A program made the translations under genes and the position numbers. Positions 1-8,871 of a stretch of 64,000 nt of DNA are shown here, one piece after another. Every line of letters begins with the position of its first letter. The first letter of the stretch is position 1. The notes under the pieces were generated by a model. That model had not been told where the DNA came from and ran no database searches. It was given only the letters and a program-made list of their open reading frames with translations. The stretch comes from MPNO01 sp965205995 (GTDB lineage Bacteria; Pseudomonadota; Alphaproteobacteria; MPNO01), in contig OZ242200.1 of the NCBI GenBank assembly GCA_965205995.1, forward strand, positions 682,001 to 746,000, read 5' to 3'.

Positions 1-341
1 ACCGGCTTGGCCTCGCTGCCGCCGCCGGGCCCCGCGACCCCGGTAATGCCGACGGCGATATCGGCGCGGCTGTTGACGAGCCCGCCCTCCGCCATGGCGC
101 GGGCCACCTCTTCGCTCACCGCGCCATGCGCTTCGATCAGTTCCGCGGGGACCGAGGCGAGCTCGGTCTTGGCCTCGTTCGTGTAGGTGACCAGACCGCG
201 TTCGAAGACATCCGACGAACCGGCGATCGAGGTGAGCGCGCTGGCGAGCAGCCCGCCGGAGCAGGACTCGACCGTCGCCACCATCAGCCCCGCGGACCGG
301 CAGCGCCGAAGCAACGCTTCCGATTGGCGCATGATTTCCAT
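1..341 (-). CDS. cinA: CinA-family nicotinamide-nucleotide amidohydrolase, 3' part outside the window
   Basis: Family role: CinA C-terminal domain proteins (PncC) deamidate nicotinamide mononucleotide to nicotinate mononucleotide in NAD salvage. The visible N-terminal 113 residues start MEIMRQSEALLRRC and show the family signature TVESCSGGLLAS near residue 25, then VTYTNEAK and GVTGVAGPGG near the edge. The absence of a leading MoCF-like domain suggests the short, stand-alone PncC form. A Shine-Dalgarno GGAGGTGAT overlaps the last codons of pgpA, and the ATG lies 2 bases after the pgpA stop, so the two are co-transcribed. The gene is cut only by the window edge. Confidence 0.88.
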   Translation of the reverse strand, partial: MEIMRQSEALLRRCRSAGLMVATVESCSGGLLASALTSIAGSSDVFERGLVTYTNEAKTELASVPAELIEAHGAVSEEVARAMAEGGLVNSRADIAVGITGVAGPGGGSEAKP

Positions 342-343
342 GT

Positions 344-841
344 TCAAACCATCACCTCCCTCACCAGCCACAAACCGGCCAGCGCGTAGACCCCGGCGAT
401 CGCGTCGTCGGCCATCACCCCGAACCCCCCCTTGATCCTGCGGTCGGCCCAGGAAACCGGCCATGGCTTGGCGATGTCGGCGATGCGAAACAGGACGAAG
501 CCTAGCGCGAATTGCCACAGCTCCGCTGCCGCGGGAAGCAGCGCCACGAACTGGCCCGCGACTTCGTCGATGACGATGGGGCCCGGATCGTCCTCGCCGG
601 TCCGCCGGATCGCCCCGGCCGAGGCCCAGCAACCCAGCGCGAACACCAGGATCGCCGCGGCGCCCAGCGCATAGGGTCCGATTTGCTGGAGCACGAGCCA
701 GGCGATCGGCAGGGCCGCGAGCGACCCCCAGCTGCCGGGCGCGCGGGGCAGAAGACCGATGCCGCCGACGGTGGCGACGAAAGTGGGCGCATCGCGCCAG
801 GCCGGGGAAAAAGACGCGCGACCGTTCGTCGGACCCGTCAT
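344..841 (-). CDS. pgpA: Phosphatidylglycerophosphatase A
   Basis: Removes phosphate from phosphatidylglycerophosphate to give phosphatidylglycerol at the inner membrane. The 165-residue length is normal for PgpA. Family motifs are visible in order: GLLPRAPGSWGSLAA (residues about 29-43), IDEVAGQF (about 91-98), FRIADIAKPWP (about 117-127) and GGFGVMADDAIAG (about 138-150), which carry the conserved acidic metal-binding residues. Hydrophobic stretches between these motifs fit a small membrane enzyme. It sits 7 bases after ispDF and just before cinA, a common alphaproteobacterial order, so ispDF-pgpA-cinA is probably one operon. Confidence 0.95.
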   Translation of the reverse strand: MTGPTNGRASFSPAWRDAPTFVATVGGIGLLPRAPGSWGSLAALPIAWLVLQQIGPYALGAAAILVFALGCWASAGAIRRTGEDDPGPIVIDEVAGQFVALLPAAAELWQFALGFVLFRIADIAKPWPVSWADRRIKGGFGVMADDAIAGVYALAGLWLVREVMV

Positions 842-848
842 CGCGGTA

Positions 849-2012
849 TCAGGCGGGGAGGCGGACGGTGGCGACCGCCTGGGCGGCGATCCCTTCGCCG
901 CGGCCGGCGAAGCCGAGACCTTCGGTCGTCGTCGCCTTGATGCTGACCCGGCCCGGCTCGACCTCCAGCACCGCGGCGATGCGTCCGACCATCGCGTCGC
1001 GATGGGGCGCGATCTTCGGCGTTTCGCAGATCAAGGTGAGGTCGAGATTGACGATCGAGCCGCCCCGGCCGCGCACCAGTTCCGCCGCCCGGCGCAGGAA
1101 GGTCGCCGAGGCCTCGCCCCGCCAGCGCGGGTCCGATGGCGGGAAATGCCGGCCGATATCGCCCTCCGAAATCGCCCCGAGCAAAGCATCGGTCAACGCA
1201 TGCATGCCGACATCGGCATCCGAATGCCCGGTCAGGGCCCGGTCGTGCGGGATCTCGACGCCGCACAGCGTGACAGCCGTTCCATCGCCGAATTTGTGGA
1301 CGTCAAACCCGGTGCCGGTGCGGATCTCCGACGGGTTTCCCGCAAGCCAGCGCCGCGCGCGCTCCAGATCCTGTTCCGTGGTGACCTTGAAATTGGCGTC
1401 CCCGCCGGGAACGAGAGCGACCTCCAGACCCGCGCGCTCGGCCACCGCGGCATCGTCGGTCAGGGCGAGGCGAGCGGCGGCGCGGTGCGCGGCCAGGATT
1501 TCGCGGAAGCGGAAACCCTGCGGCGTCTGGGCGCGCCACAGACCGGCGCGCCCGACGGTTTCGCCGACGAGAGTCCCGGTGCCGCGCCGCGCCCGCTTCA
1601 GGGTGTCGCTGACCGGTATCGCCGGAAGCGCGCCCGGATGGGCGTCGAGCGCCGCGAGCGTCCGCGAAATCGTCTCCGCGTCGACGAAGGGACGCGCGGC
1701 GTCGTGGATGAGAACCGTGTCCGGATCGACGGGGACCAGGCTCTCCAGGCCGAGCCGCGCCGACGCCTGACGCGTCCCGCCGCCGGCGACCGGATCGAGG
1801 AGATCGAGCCCGGCGAGCGCCCTGTCGCAGTCTTCCCGGTCTGCCGCGCCGATCACGACGCGCACGCCGTCGACATCGGGGTGATCGACGAAGTTGCTTA
1901 CCGCGTGGCGCAGAATCGTGGTGTCGCCGAGCGCCAAATACTGCTTGGCAAGCTCCGCACCGACGCGCGTGCCGCGCCCGCCGGCAAGGATCAGGGCGAC
2001 GCAGCCCGTCAT
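849..2012 (-). CDS. ispDF: Bifunctional IspD/IspF (MEP pathway)
   Basis: Fused enzyme of the non-mevalonate isoprenoid pathway. The IspD half (residues about 1-225) makes CDP-methylerythritol; the IspF half (about 230-387) makes the cyclic diphosphate. The nucleotide-binding start ALILAGGRGTRVGAELAKQY and the IHDAARPFVD motif identify IspD. IspF is shown by GTGFDVHKF and the zinc ligand region LTGHSDADVGMHALTDALLGA. The fusion is common in alphaproteobacteria. The gene diverges from dusB across about 130 bases that must hold both promoters; no clear consensus promoter was assigned there. Confidence 0.96.
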   Translation of the reverse strand: MTGCVALILAGGRGTRVGAELAKQYLALGDTTILRHAVSNFVDHPDVDGVRVVIGAADREDCDRALAGLDLLDPVAGGGTRQASARLGLESLVPVDPDTVLIHDAARPFVDAETISRTLAALDAHPGALPAIPVSDTLKRARRGTGTLVGETVGRAGLWRAQTPQGFRFREILAAHRAAARLALTDDAAVAERAGLEVALVPGGDANFKVTTEQDLERARRWLAGNPSEIRTGTGFDVHKFGDGTAVTLCGVEIPHDRALTGHSDADVGMHALTDALLGAISEGDIGRHFPPSDPRWRGEASATFLRRAAELVRGRGGSIVNLDLTLICETPKIAPHRDAMVGRIAAVLEVEPGRVSIKATTTEGLGFAGRGEGIAAQAVATVRLPA

Positions 2013-2143
2013 AATCGTACCCGCACGGTTGTCGCTGAGACCCTAATCGGCCGCGAATCGATTGCCAAGCGTCGAGACCGGCGCTGTCTTTGCGCCGGCA
2101 AGGACGGTGCTATAGTCGCGACCTAGCCATGGATTGAGATGCG

Positions 2144-3145
2144 ATGTCCTCCCTCGCTCCGGTATCGATCGGTCCGATCGAGATCCGGGATCCCGTGTTC
2201 CTGGCGCCCATGTCCGGGGTCAGCGACCTGCCGTTCCGCCGCCTGGTCAAGAGCTGGGGGGCGGGGATGGTGTTTTCCGAAATGATCGCGAGCGAGGCGA
2301 TGATCCGGCAGGTGCCGGGATCTCTGAAGATCGCGACCGACTGCGCCGAGGAATTTCCCATGGCGGTCCAGCTCGTCGGCTACGACCCCGCGACGATGGC
2401 CGAGGCGGCGCGGATCGCCGCCGGCCGCGGGGCGGCGGTCATCGACATCAACATGGGCTGCCCGGTGAAGAAGGTGGTCAAGAAGATGTGCGGCTCGGCG
2501 CTGATGCGGGACGAGGCCCACGCCGCCCGCATCATCCGCGCCGTGGTGGGCGCGGTCGATGTGCCGGTGACGCTCAAGATGCGGATGGGCTGGGACGACG
2601 ACCATCTCAACGCGCCCCGGCTTGCGGCCATCGCCGAGGATAGCGGAATCCGGTTGATCACCGTCCATGGCCGGACGCGGACACAGCTCTATACCGGACA
2701 GGCGGACTGGCGCTTCGTCGCCACGGTAAAGGCAAGCGTCTCGATCCCGGTGATCGTGAACGGCGATATCGCGACTCCCGAGGACGCCGGCGCCGCGCTC
2801 AGGGCCTCGAATGCCGACGGCGTGATGATCGGCCGCGGCGCTTGCGGCAGGCCGTGGTTTCTCCGTCAGGCCATGGCCCATCTGCGCTCCGGGACGCGCG
2901 AGCCCGATCCCGCCCCGGCGCAGCGTTGCGCCATCGTGCGCGGCCATTTCGATGCGATGGTCCGGCATTACGGCCCGGTGACCGGCGTGCGCATGGCGCG
3001 CAAGCATCTCGCGTGGTACGCCAAATCCTGCCGCGGCGGGGCCGCGTTCCGCTCGACGGTCAACGCGATCGCGGAGCCGAACGAGGTACGCACGGCGATC
3101 ATGCGCTTTTTCGGGCGAGCGGGCGGCGACGCCTTTGCGGCATGA
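2144..3145 (+). CDS. dusB: tRNA-dihydrouridine synthase B (NifR3 family)
   Basis: Flavoprotein that reduces specific uridines in the tRNA D-loop. The 333-residue protein opens with the FMN-binding LAPMSGVSDLPFRRL motif, carries the catalytic cysteine in NMGCPVKK, and the RMGWDDDH and VHGRTRTQLYTG segments typical of DusB. It overlaps the next gene by 4 bases (ATGA). In alphaproteobacteria this gene (nifR3) heads the nifR3-ntrB-ntrC-ntrY-ntrX cluster, and the same place is kept here although ntrB is missing. Confidence 0.95.
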   Translation: MSSLAPVSIGPIEIRDPVFLAPMSGVSDLPFRRLVKSWGAGMVFSEMIASEAMIRQVPGSLKIATDCAEEFPMAVQLVGYDPATMAEAARIAAGRGAAVIDINMGCPVKKVVKKMCGSALMRDEAHAARIIRAVVGAVDVPVTLKMRMGWDDDHLNAPRLAAIAEDSGIRLITVHGRTRTQLYTGQADWRFVATVKASVSIPVIVNGDIATPEDAGAALRASNADGVMIGRGACGRPWFLRQAMAHLRSGTREPDPAPAQRCAIVRGHFDAMVRHYGPVTGVRMARKHLAWYAKSCRGGAAFRSTVNAIAEPNEVRTAIMRFFGRAGGDAFAA

Positions 3146-3747
3146 GCGGCCCGGTGATCGTGCTGGCGAGCTCGGACGGCGAGGTCCAGCGGCTCCTGGA
3201 CGAGGCGGGGTTTGCGCTCCTGTTCGCGCCGACCGTGGAGGCGTTCCGCCACGTCCTGGCCTCCGGCTCCGGCGATGCCGTGGCGATCGATTCGGCGATG
3301 CTGTCGAGCGCGGGCGCAAGGATCGCCGATGCGGTGGCGGCAACGCAGCCCGATATGCCGGTCATCGTGCTTGGCGGACCCGCGCCGCTGGAGTTTCCGA
3401 TCCGCACCCGCCATGTCGAGCAACCCCGCGATCGGGAGAGCCTGCTCGGTGCCGTCGAACGTGCGCTGGAGGGTTCGGGGGCGTCGCTGCCCGGCGGGCG
3501 GGACAGCCTGTCCCGCGCCGTGGAAGGGCATCTCGTGCGGTATTTCGAAGCCCACGCTCCGGGGCTTCCGGGTCCCGGTCTGCACCGCCGGGTGTTGCGC
3601 GAAGTCGAGCGGTCGTTGATCGCGCTCGCCCTCGGTGCGACGCGCGGCAACCAGCTTCGGGCGGCGGTCCTGTTGGGGCTCAACCGCAATACGCTGCGCA
3701 AGAAAATCCGCGATCTCGACATCGGCGCGGCACGGGGAATAAGATGA
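3142..3747 (+). CDS. Reduced NtrC-like protein: degenerate receiver plus Fis-type DNA-binding domain, no AAA+ domain
   Basis: This 201-residue protein sits exactly where ntrB-ntrC should be. Residues about 1-115 align by pattern with the NtrC receiver but the acidic pair is lost (ASSD at 9-12), the phosphoacceptor position is an Asp (D50, in VAIDSAML), the switch Ser/Thr is Gly (VIVLGG) and the invariant Lys is replaced (EQPRD). Residues about 155-195 are a clear NtrC Fis/HTH tail: ATRGNQLRAAVLLGLNRNTL followed by RKKIRDLDI. The about 230-residue sigma54-activating ATPase domain of NtrC is absent. It starts on the ATG overlapping the dusB stop and precedes ntrY by 55 bases. It may be a DNA-binding remnant acting as a repressor or architectural protein; inability to activate sigma54 is inferred from the missing domain. 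Confidence 0.85.
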   Translation: MSGPVIVLASSDGEVQRLLDEAGFALLFAPTVEAFRHVLASGSGDAVAIDSAMLSSAGARIADAVAATQPDMPVIVLGGPAPLEFPIRTRHVEQPRDRESLLGAVERALEGSGASLPGGRDSLSRAVEGHLVRYFEAHAPGLPGPGLHRRVLREVERSLIALALGATRGNQLRAAVLLGLNRNTLRKKIRDLDIGAARGIR

Positions 3748-3802
3748 CCGCGCTCGCGGGATGCTGATCCGGGGCGCGGGCGGGTGACCGGTTCGACACG
3801 AA

Positions 3803-6019
3803 ATGGCCAATAGATTGGCGGCATTGGACGCGTCCGGGCCCGTTCGGCTTTCCCTTTGGGCGCGACGGCACCGATTGGGGCGCAAGTCGGCGGTGGTGCT
3901 CGCGGTTGCATCGCTTGCCTCCGCCCTGGTCACCTACGCGGCGCTCTCGGGCTCGCTTCCGTTCGCCAGCGACCCGCGCGCGCTGCTCTTGCTGCTCAAT
4001 ATCGATCTGGTGCTGTTCCTTGCCCTCGGCGCGATCGTCGCGCGACGCCTGGTGCGCATCTGGATTGCCCGCAGGCGCGGATCCGTCGGCTCCAGGCTCC
4101 ATAGCCGGCTGGTTCTCTGGTTCAGCCTGATCGCCCTGATCCCGGCGATCATCGTTTCCGTATTCTCGGCCGTGTTCTTCAGCCTCGGCGTTCAGGCCTG
4201 GTTCAGCGATCGCGTCCACACCGCGCTCGAAGAGGCCTCTATCGTCGCGGAATCCTATTTGCGCGAGCATCAGAAAGTCATCCGCGGCGACATTCTCGCC
4301 ATTGCGCGGGACGTCAACCGCGCGGCGCCGCAGCTATGGGCGGATCCCGCCAAGTTCGATCAGATGATGGCCGCGCAAGGCGTGCTGCGGAATCTGAGCG
4401 AGGCCTATGTCTTCGACAACTCGGGGCGGGCAATCGCCCGCTGGAACCAGAGCTTCGTCCTCGACCAGGACCCGATACCGCTATCGGCGCTCGAAAGGGT
4501 GCAGCGGGGCGAGCTGGTGGTGTTGGCGAGCGGTTCGGAAGACCGGATGCGCGCCATCGTCAAGCTGGACGGGGCGATAAACGCGTTTCTCTACGTCAGC
4601 CGTTTCGTCGAACCCCGCGTGCTGGACCATATCGCGCGCACCAGGCGAACGGTGGCCGAGTACCGGTCTCTCGAAGGGCAGCGGCAGACCTTCGAGATTA
4701 CCTTCGCGATGATGTTCGTGCTGGTGGCGCTGCTATTGCTGATGGCCGCGATCTGGGCCGGGCTGACCTTCGCGACCCGGCTCGCCGGGCCGATTGCCGC
4801 GCTCGCCGCGGCGGCCGAGCGCGTACGCCGCGGCGACCTGTCCACCCGGGTCGAGGAAAGCGGCGAGGGAGACGAAATCGGCTCCCTGACCAAGGCGTTC
4901 AACCGCATGACCAACCAGCTTGAGGTGCAGCGGGGCGAGCTTCTCGAGGCCAACCGTCAGCTCGATACCAGGCGCAACTTCATCGAGACCGTATTGTCGG
5001 GCGTATCGGCCGGGGTGATGGGACTCGATCCTGCGGGCCGTGTGACGGTGGCCAATCGGTTGGCTTCCGAGCTCCTGTCTCGGGACCTCGATCTGCATAT
5101 CGGCCAGCCCCTTGTCGCGGTCGCGCCGGAGATGAGCGCGCTGCTGACCGAGACACGGATGCGGCCCGACAGGGCGGCCGAGACGGAGATCGGTCTCAAG
5201 CATGGCGAAACCACGAGGACCCTGTTCGTGCGCGTCGTGGCGGATCTCAAGGACGATGCGATCGCAGGCTTCGTGGTCACGTTCGACGACATCTCCGAGC
5301 TGCTGGCCGCCCAGCGCAAGGCCGCCTGGTCCGACGTTGCACGCCGTATCGCCCACGAGATCAAGAATCCGCTGACGCCGATCCAGCTATCGGCGGAGCG
5401 CCTGCGCCGCAAATATCTGGGCGAGATAAGCAGCGACCCCAAATCTTTCGAGGACTACACCGAGACGATCGTCCGGCATGTCGGAGACATCGGTCGAATG
5501 GTCGACGAATTCTCCGATTTCGCCCGGATGCCGGTCGCCGTCATGGCCGCGAATGACATCGCCGATCTCTGCCGGATCGAGCTTGCGCTTTACCGGGAGG
5601 CGCATCCCGGGATCGCCTTCGAAGCCGGGCTGACCGATGGGCCTTTGGTCGTCATATGCGATGCCGGGCTGGCGGCGCGCGCGCTCTCCAACCTGCTCAA
5701 GAATGCTGTCGAGGCGATCGAGGGCCGTGGCGACGGGGTCGCGCCGGGCCGGGTCGAGGTCACCGTGCAGGATGCGGACGGGCATGCCGTCATTTCGGTA
5801 GAGGACAACGGCCGGGGGTTGCCGGGAACGGCGCCGCAGCGGCTCACCGAACCCTATGTCACGACGCGGGAGAAGGGCACCGGGCTGGGGCTGGCGATCG
5901 TCAAGAAAATCATGGAAGACCACAACGGGGATGTGGTGCTGGAAGCCGCGCCCGGCGGCGGAGCCCGCGCCCGTTTGGTCTTTCCAAAGGACGGGCGGAG
6001 TGTCACTGTGAGGCCATGA
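3803..6019 (+). CDS. ntrY: Sensor histidine kinase NtrY
   Basis: Membrane sensor kinase of the NtrYX two-component system, linked in alphaproteobacteria to nitrogen metabolism and envelope/redox sensing. In 738 residues one sees three to four N-terminal membrane segments (about 30-150 and 290-330), a periplasmic loop, a HAMP region (FATRLAGPIAALAAAAERVR onward), a PAS-like region around 390-500, the HisKA motif ARRIAHEIKNPLTP with H518 as phospho-acceptor, and HATPase boxes (NLLKNAVEAIEG, DNGRGLPG, TGLGLAIVKKI). It is complete and precedes ntrX by 39 bases, so the pair is intact even though ntrB/ntrC are not. Confidence 0.96.
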   Translation: MANRLAALDASGPVRLSLWARRHRLGRKSAVVLAVASLASALVTYAALSGSLPFASDPRALLLLLNIDLVLFLALGAIVARRLVRIWIARRRGSVGSRLHSRLVLWFSLIALIPAIIVSVFSAVFFSLGVQAWFSDRVHTALEEASIVAESYLREHQKVIRGDILAIARDVNRAAPQLWADPAKFDQMMAAQGVLRNLSEAYVFDNSGRAIARWNQSFVLDQDPIPLSALERVQRGELVVLASGSEDRMRAIVKLDGAINAFLYVSRFVEPRVLDHIARTRRTVAEYRSLEGQRQTFEITFAMMFVLVALLLLMAAIWAGLTFATRLAGPIAALAAAAERVRRGDLSTRVEESGEGDEIGSLTKAFNRMTNQLEVQRGELLEANRQLDTRRNFIETVLSGVSAGVMGLDPAGRVTVANRLASELLSRDLDLHIGQPLVAVAPEMSALLTETRMRPDRAAETEIGLKHGETTRTLFVRVVADLKDDAIAGFVVTFDDISELLAAQRKAAWSDVARRIAHEIKNPLTPIQLSAERLRRKYLGEISSDPKSFEDYTETIVRHVGDIGRMVDEFSDFARMPVAVMAANDIADLCRIELALYREAHPGIAFEAGLTDGPLVVICDAGLAARALSNLLKNAVEAIEGRGDGVAPGRVEVTVQDADGHAVISVEDNGRGLPGTAPQRLTEPYVTTREKGTGLGLAIVKKIMEDHNGDVVLEAAPGGGARARLVFPKDGRSVTVRP

Positions 6020-6058
6020 CACGGTGACATGGTGGGAATTCCCCGGAGAGTTTAAACC

Positions 6059-7444
6059 GTGCAGGCCGAAGTACTTATCGTCGACGACGAGTTCGATATC
6101 CGTCGAATCACATCCGATTTCCTCTCGGACGAGGGCTATCGCTGCCGCTCCGCCGCGGACACCTCCTCGGCGCTCGAGATGATCGAGGAGAGACGCCCGC
6201 ATCTGGTCGTTCTCGATATCTGGCTGCGCGGCGACGATCGCGACGGGCTCGAATTTCTGAAGCTTCTGAATGTCCAATATCCGGAAATCCCGATCGTGAT
6301 GATCAGCGGCCACGGAACCATCGAGACCGCGGTAAAGGCGATCAAGCTCGGTGCCTACGATTTTGTCGAGAAGCCGTTCAAGGCCGACCGCCTGGTGCTG
6401 ACCGCCAGGCGGGCGATGGACGCCGCGCGGCTCCAGCGCGAGAACGCCGAGCTCCGGGAACGGGCCAGCGCCGACTGGACGATGATCGGCCGCTCGCAGT
6501 CCATGAGTCAGCTCCGCAGCGCGATCGATCGGGTCGCACCGACCGGCAGCCGCGTGATGATCAGCGGCCCGCCCGGCTCCGGCAAGGAAGTCGCGGCCCG
6601 CGCCCTGCACGGGCGTTCGCAACGCCGGGACGGCCCCTTCATTGTGCTCAATTGCGCGACCATGGCTCCCGAGCGCATGGAGGGCGAGCTTTTCGGTTCC
6701 GAAGTCGGAAACGGCGCCGCGCCCCATCTCGGCACTTTCGAGCAAGCGCATGGCGGAACCCTGCTCCTCGACGAGGTCGCCGACATGCCGCTGGAAACCC
6801 AGGGCAAGATCGTCCGCGTCCTGCAGGAGCAGTCCTTTGCAAGGATCGGCGGCGCCACCAGGGTCACCGTCGACGTCAGGGTCATCGCCACCACCAGCCG
6901 GGACTTGAGTGTCGAGATGGCGGCCGGCCGGTTCCGACAGGACCTGTACTACCGGCTCAACGTGGTGCCGATCGAGATCCCTTATTTGACGTCGCGGCGC
7001 GACGACATACCGCTGCTGTTCCGCCATTTCGCGGAGCGCGCCGCGGTGGCGAGCGGCATGCCGTGCCGGAAGCTCGCAGAGGATGCGCTGGCGGCGCTGC
7101 AGGCCTATGACTGGCCCGGCAATGTGCGCCAGCTCCGCAACGTCGCCGAGTGGATCCTGATCATGGCGCCCGGCAACGGTCGGGACCTCATCCGGCCCGA
7201 CATGCTTCCGCCGGATATCGTCGCCAACACCCCCGATCCGCTGCGCTGGGACAAGAGCGGCGAGGCGTTGGGGCTGCCGCTGCGCGAAGCGCGCGAACGG
7301 TTCGAACGGGAATATTTGATCGCGCAGGTCGAGCGCTTCGGCGGCAATGTCTCGCGCACGGCCCAGTTCGTCGGAATGGAGCGCTCCGCCCTGCATCGCA
7401 AGCTCAAGACTCTCGGTGTGGCGCCGGCGGGCAGGTCGGACTAG
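6059..7444 (+). CDS. ntrX: Response regulator NtrX
   Basis: Partner of NtrY. The start is a GTG preceded by CCCCGGAGAG. The 461 residues contain a receiver with the acidic pair (LIVDDEFD) and phospho-Asp in VVLDIWLRG, a AAA+ domain with Walker A GPPGSGKEV and Walker B-like GGTLLLDEVADMP, and a C-terminal Fis helix-turn-helix (GNVSRTAQFVGMERSALHRK). The sigma54-contacting GAFTGA loop is absent between FGSEVGNGAAPHLGTFEQ and the Walker B region; this is usual for alphaproteobacterial NtrX, which is known to act without sigma54. Confidence 0.96.
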   Translation: MQAEVLIVDDEFDIRRITSDFLSDEGYRCRSAADTSSALEMIEERRPHLVVLDIWLRGDDRDGLEFLKLLNVQYPEIPIVMISGHGTIETAVKAIKLGAYDFVEKPFKADRLVLTARRAMDAARLQRENAELRERASADWTMIGRSQSMSQLRSAIDRVAPTGSRVMISGPPGSGKEVAARALHGRSQRRDGPFIVLNCATMAPERMEGELFGSEVGNGAAPHLGTFEQAHGGTLLLDEVADMPLETQGKIVRVLQEQSFARIGGATRVTVDVRVIATTSRDLSVEMAAGRFRQDLYYRLNVVPIEIPYLTSRRDDIPLLFRHFAERAAVASGMPCRKLAEDALAALQAYDWPGNVRQLRNVAEWILIMAPGNGRDLIRPDMLPPDIVANTPDPLRWDKSGEALGLPLREARERFEREYLIAQVERFGGNVSRTAQFVGMERSALHRKLKTLGVAPAGRSD

Positions 7445-7490
7445 GCGCGCGCCCGAGCCGTGCTTCGCCTGAACGTCGGAAGCTAGACCC

Positions 7491-8867
7491 ATGAAGGTGA
7501 TCGTCTGCGGCGCCGGCCAGGTCGGATACCACATCGCACGCCAGCTTGCCTCCGAAGGCAATGACGTGACGGTGATCGACCGGTCCGAAGACCTGTCGCG
7601 CCAGATCGGCAACGCGCTCGATGTCCGCACGCTGGTCGGCTTCGCCTCCCATCCCGATGTGCTGGAGCGTGCGGCGGCCGGCGACTGCGACATGATCATC
7701 GCGGTCACCCAGGCCGACGAGGTCAACATGGTGGCCTGCCAGGTCGCGCATTCGCTGTTCGAGGTGCCGACCAAGATCGCCCGCATACGCGCCCAGTCCT
7801 ATCTGCAGCAGATCTGGGCCGATCTGTTCAGCCGGGACCACATGCCGATCGACGTGATCATCTCGCCCGAGATGGAGGTCGCGCGGGCGATCATGCGCCG
7901 CCTGCTGGTGCCCGGCGCCACCGATTCCATCTCTCTCGCCGACGGCATGGTGCGGGCCATCGCGCTGCGCTGCGGCGACGACTGCCCGGTGATCAACACG
8001 CCGCTGCGCCAGCTCACCGGCATCTTCCCGGACCTGAATATCGTGGTGGTGGGGATAAATCGCGGCGACGCCACGCTGGTGCCGACGGCGGACGATCAAA
8101 TGCTGGCCGGGGACGAGGTCTATTTCATCGCCGACAACGACCATGTTGCCCGGGCGATGGCGGTGTTCGGGCACGAGGAGCCCGAAATCCGGCGCATGGT
8201 GATCGCCGGTGCGGGACATGTGGGCCAGTGCCTTGCCCAGCTGATTCACGACGAACATCCCGGCGTCAGCGCGAAGATTATCGAGTACAACAAGGCGCAG
8301 GCCGAACGCGCCGCCGTCGAGCTCGCCGGGGTCACGGTCCTCAACGGCGACGCGCTCGACCCCGAAATCCTCGACGAAGCCAATGTGTCGAGCGCCGAGG
8401 CCATCGTGGCGGTGACCAACAACGACGAGACCAACGTGCTCGCCTCGCTTCTCGCCAAGCGCTACGGCGCCGGAAGGGCGATCACGTTGATCAACAACAT
8501 GAACTATGCGCCGCTGATCAGCACGCTCGGCGTCGATGTCGTGGTCAGCCCCCACGCGATCACGGTCTCGACCATCCTCCAGCACGTCCGGCGCGGCCGC
8601 ATCCGCGCGGTGCATGCCCTGCCGCAGGGAATCGGCGAGATCATGGAGGCCGAGCTGCACGAATCGTCCGATCTTGCCGGCCACACGATTCGCGAGGCGG
8701 GTCTGCCACCGGGGGTGCTGATCGGCGCCATCGTGCGCGACGGCAAGGTGGCGATACCGCGCGCATCGACGGCGCTGCGCATCCGCGACCGGATCGTCAT
8801 GTTCGTCGCCAGAAGCGCGATCAAGCATGTCGAGCGGTTGTTCTCCGTGCGTCCGGACTATTTCTAG
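7491..8867 (+). CDS. trkA: Trk system potassium transport protein TrkA
   Basis: Cytosolic NAD-binding regulatory subunit of the Trk potassium uptake system. The 458-residue protein has the expected two RCK halves, each starting with a Rossmann motif: VIVCGAGQVGYHIARQL at residues 3-19 and VIAGAGHVGQCLAQLI near residue 236. Acidic residues after each glycine motif (VIDRSE, IEYNKAQ) fit NAD binding. It follows ntrX by 46 bases, the common trkA placement downstream of ntrYX in this class. No trkH/trkG membrane partner is in the window. Confidence 0.96.
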   Translation: MKVIVCGAGQVGYHIARQLASEGNDVTVIDRSEDLSRQIGNALDVRTLVGFASHPDVLERAAAGDCDMIIAVTQADEVNMVACQVAHSLFEVPTKIARIRAQSYLQQIWADLFSRDHMPIDVIISPEMEVARAIMRRLLVPGATDSISLADGMVRAIALRCGDDCPVINTPLRQLTGIFPDLNIVVVGINRGDATLVPTADDQMLAGDEVYFIADNDHVARAMAVFGHEEPEIRRMVIAGAGHVGQCLAQLIHDEHPGVSAKIIEYNKAQAERAAVELAGVTVLNGDALDPEILDEANVSSAEAIVAVTNNDETNVLASLLAKRYGAGRAITLINNMNYAPLISTLGVDVVVSPHAITVSTILQHVRRGRIRAVHALPQGIGEIMEAELHESSDLAGHTIREAGLPPGVLIGAIVRDGKVAIPRASTALRIRDRIVMFVARSAIKHVERLFSVRPDYF

Positions 8868-8871
8868 GCCG

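Noticed and set aside
6059..7444. Missing GAFTGA in NtrX as an anomaly.
   Set aside because: This is normal for alphaproteobacterial NtrX.
5387..7786. A 799-codon minus-strand open frame opposite ntrY/ntrX.
   Set aside because: GC-bias shadow; no family motifs, and ntrY and ntrX on the plus strand are complete and recognisable.
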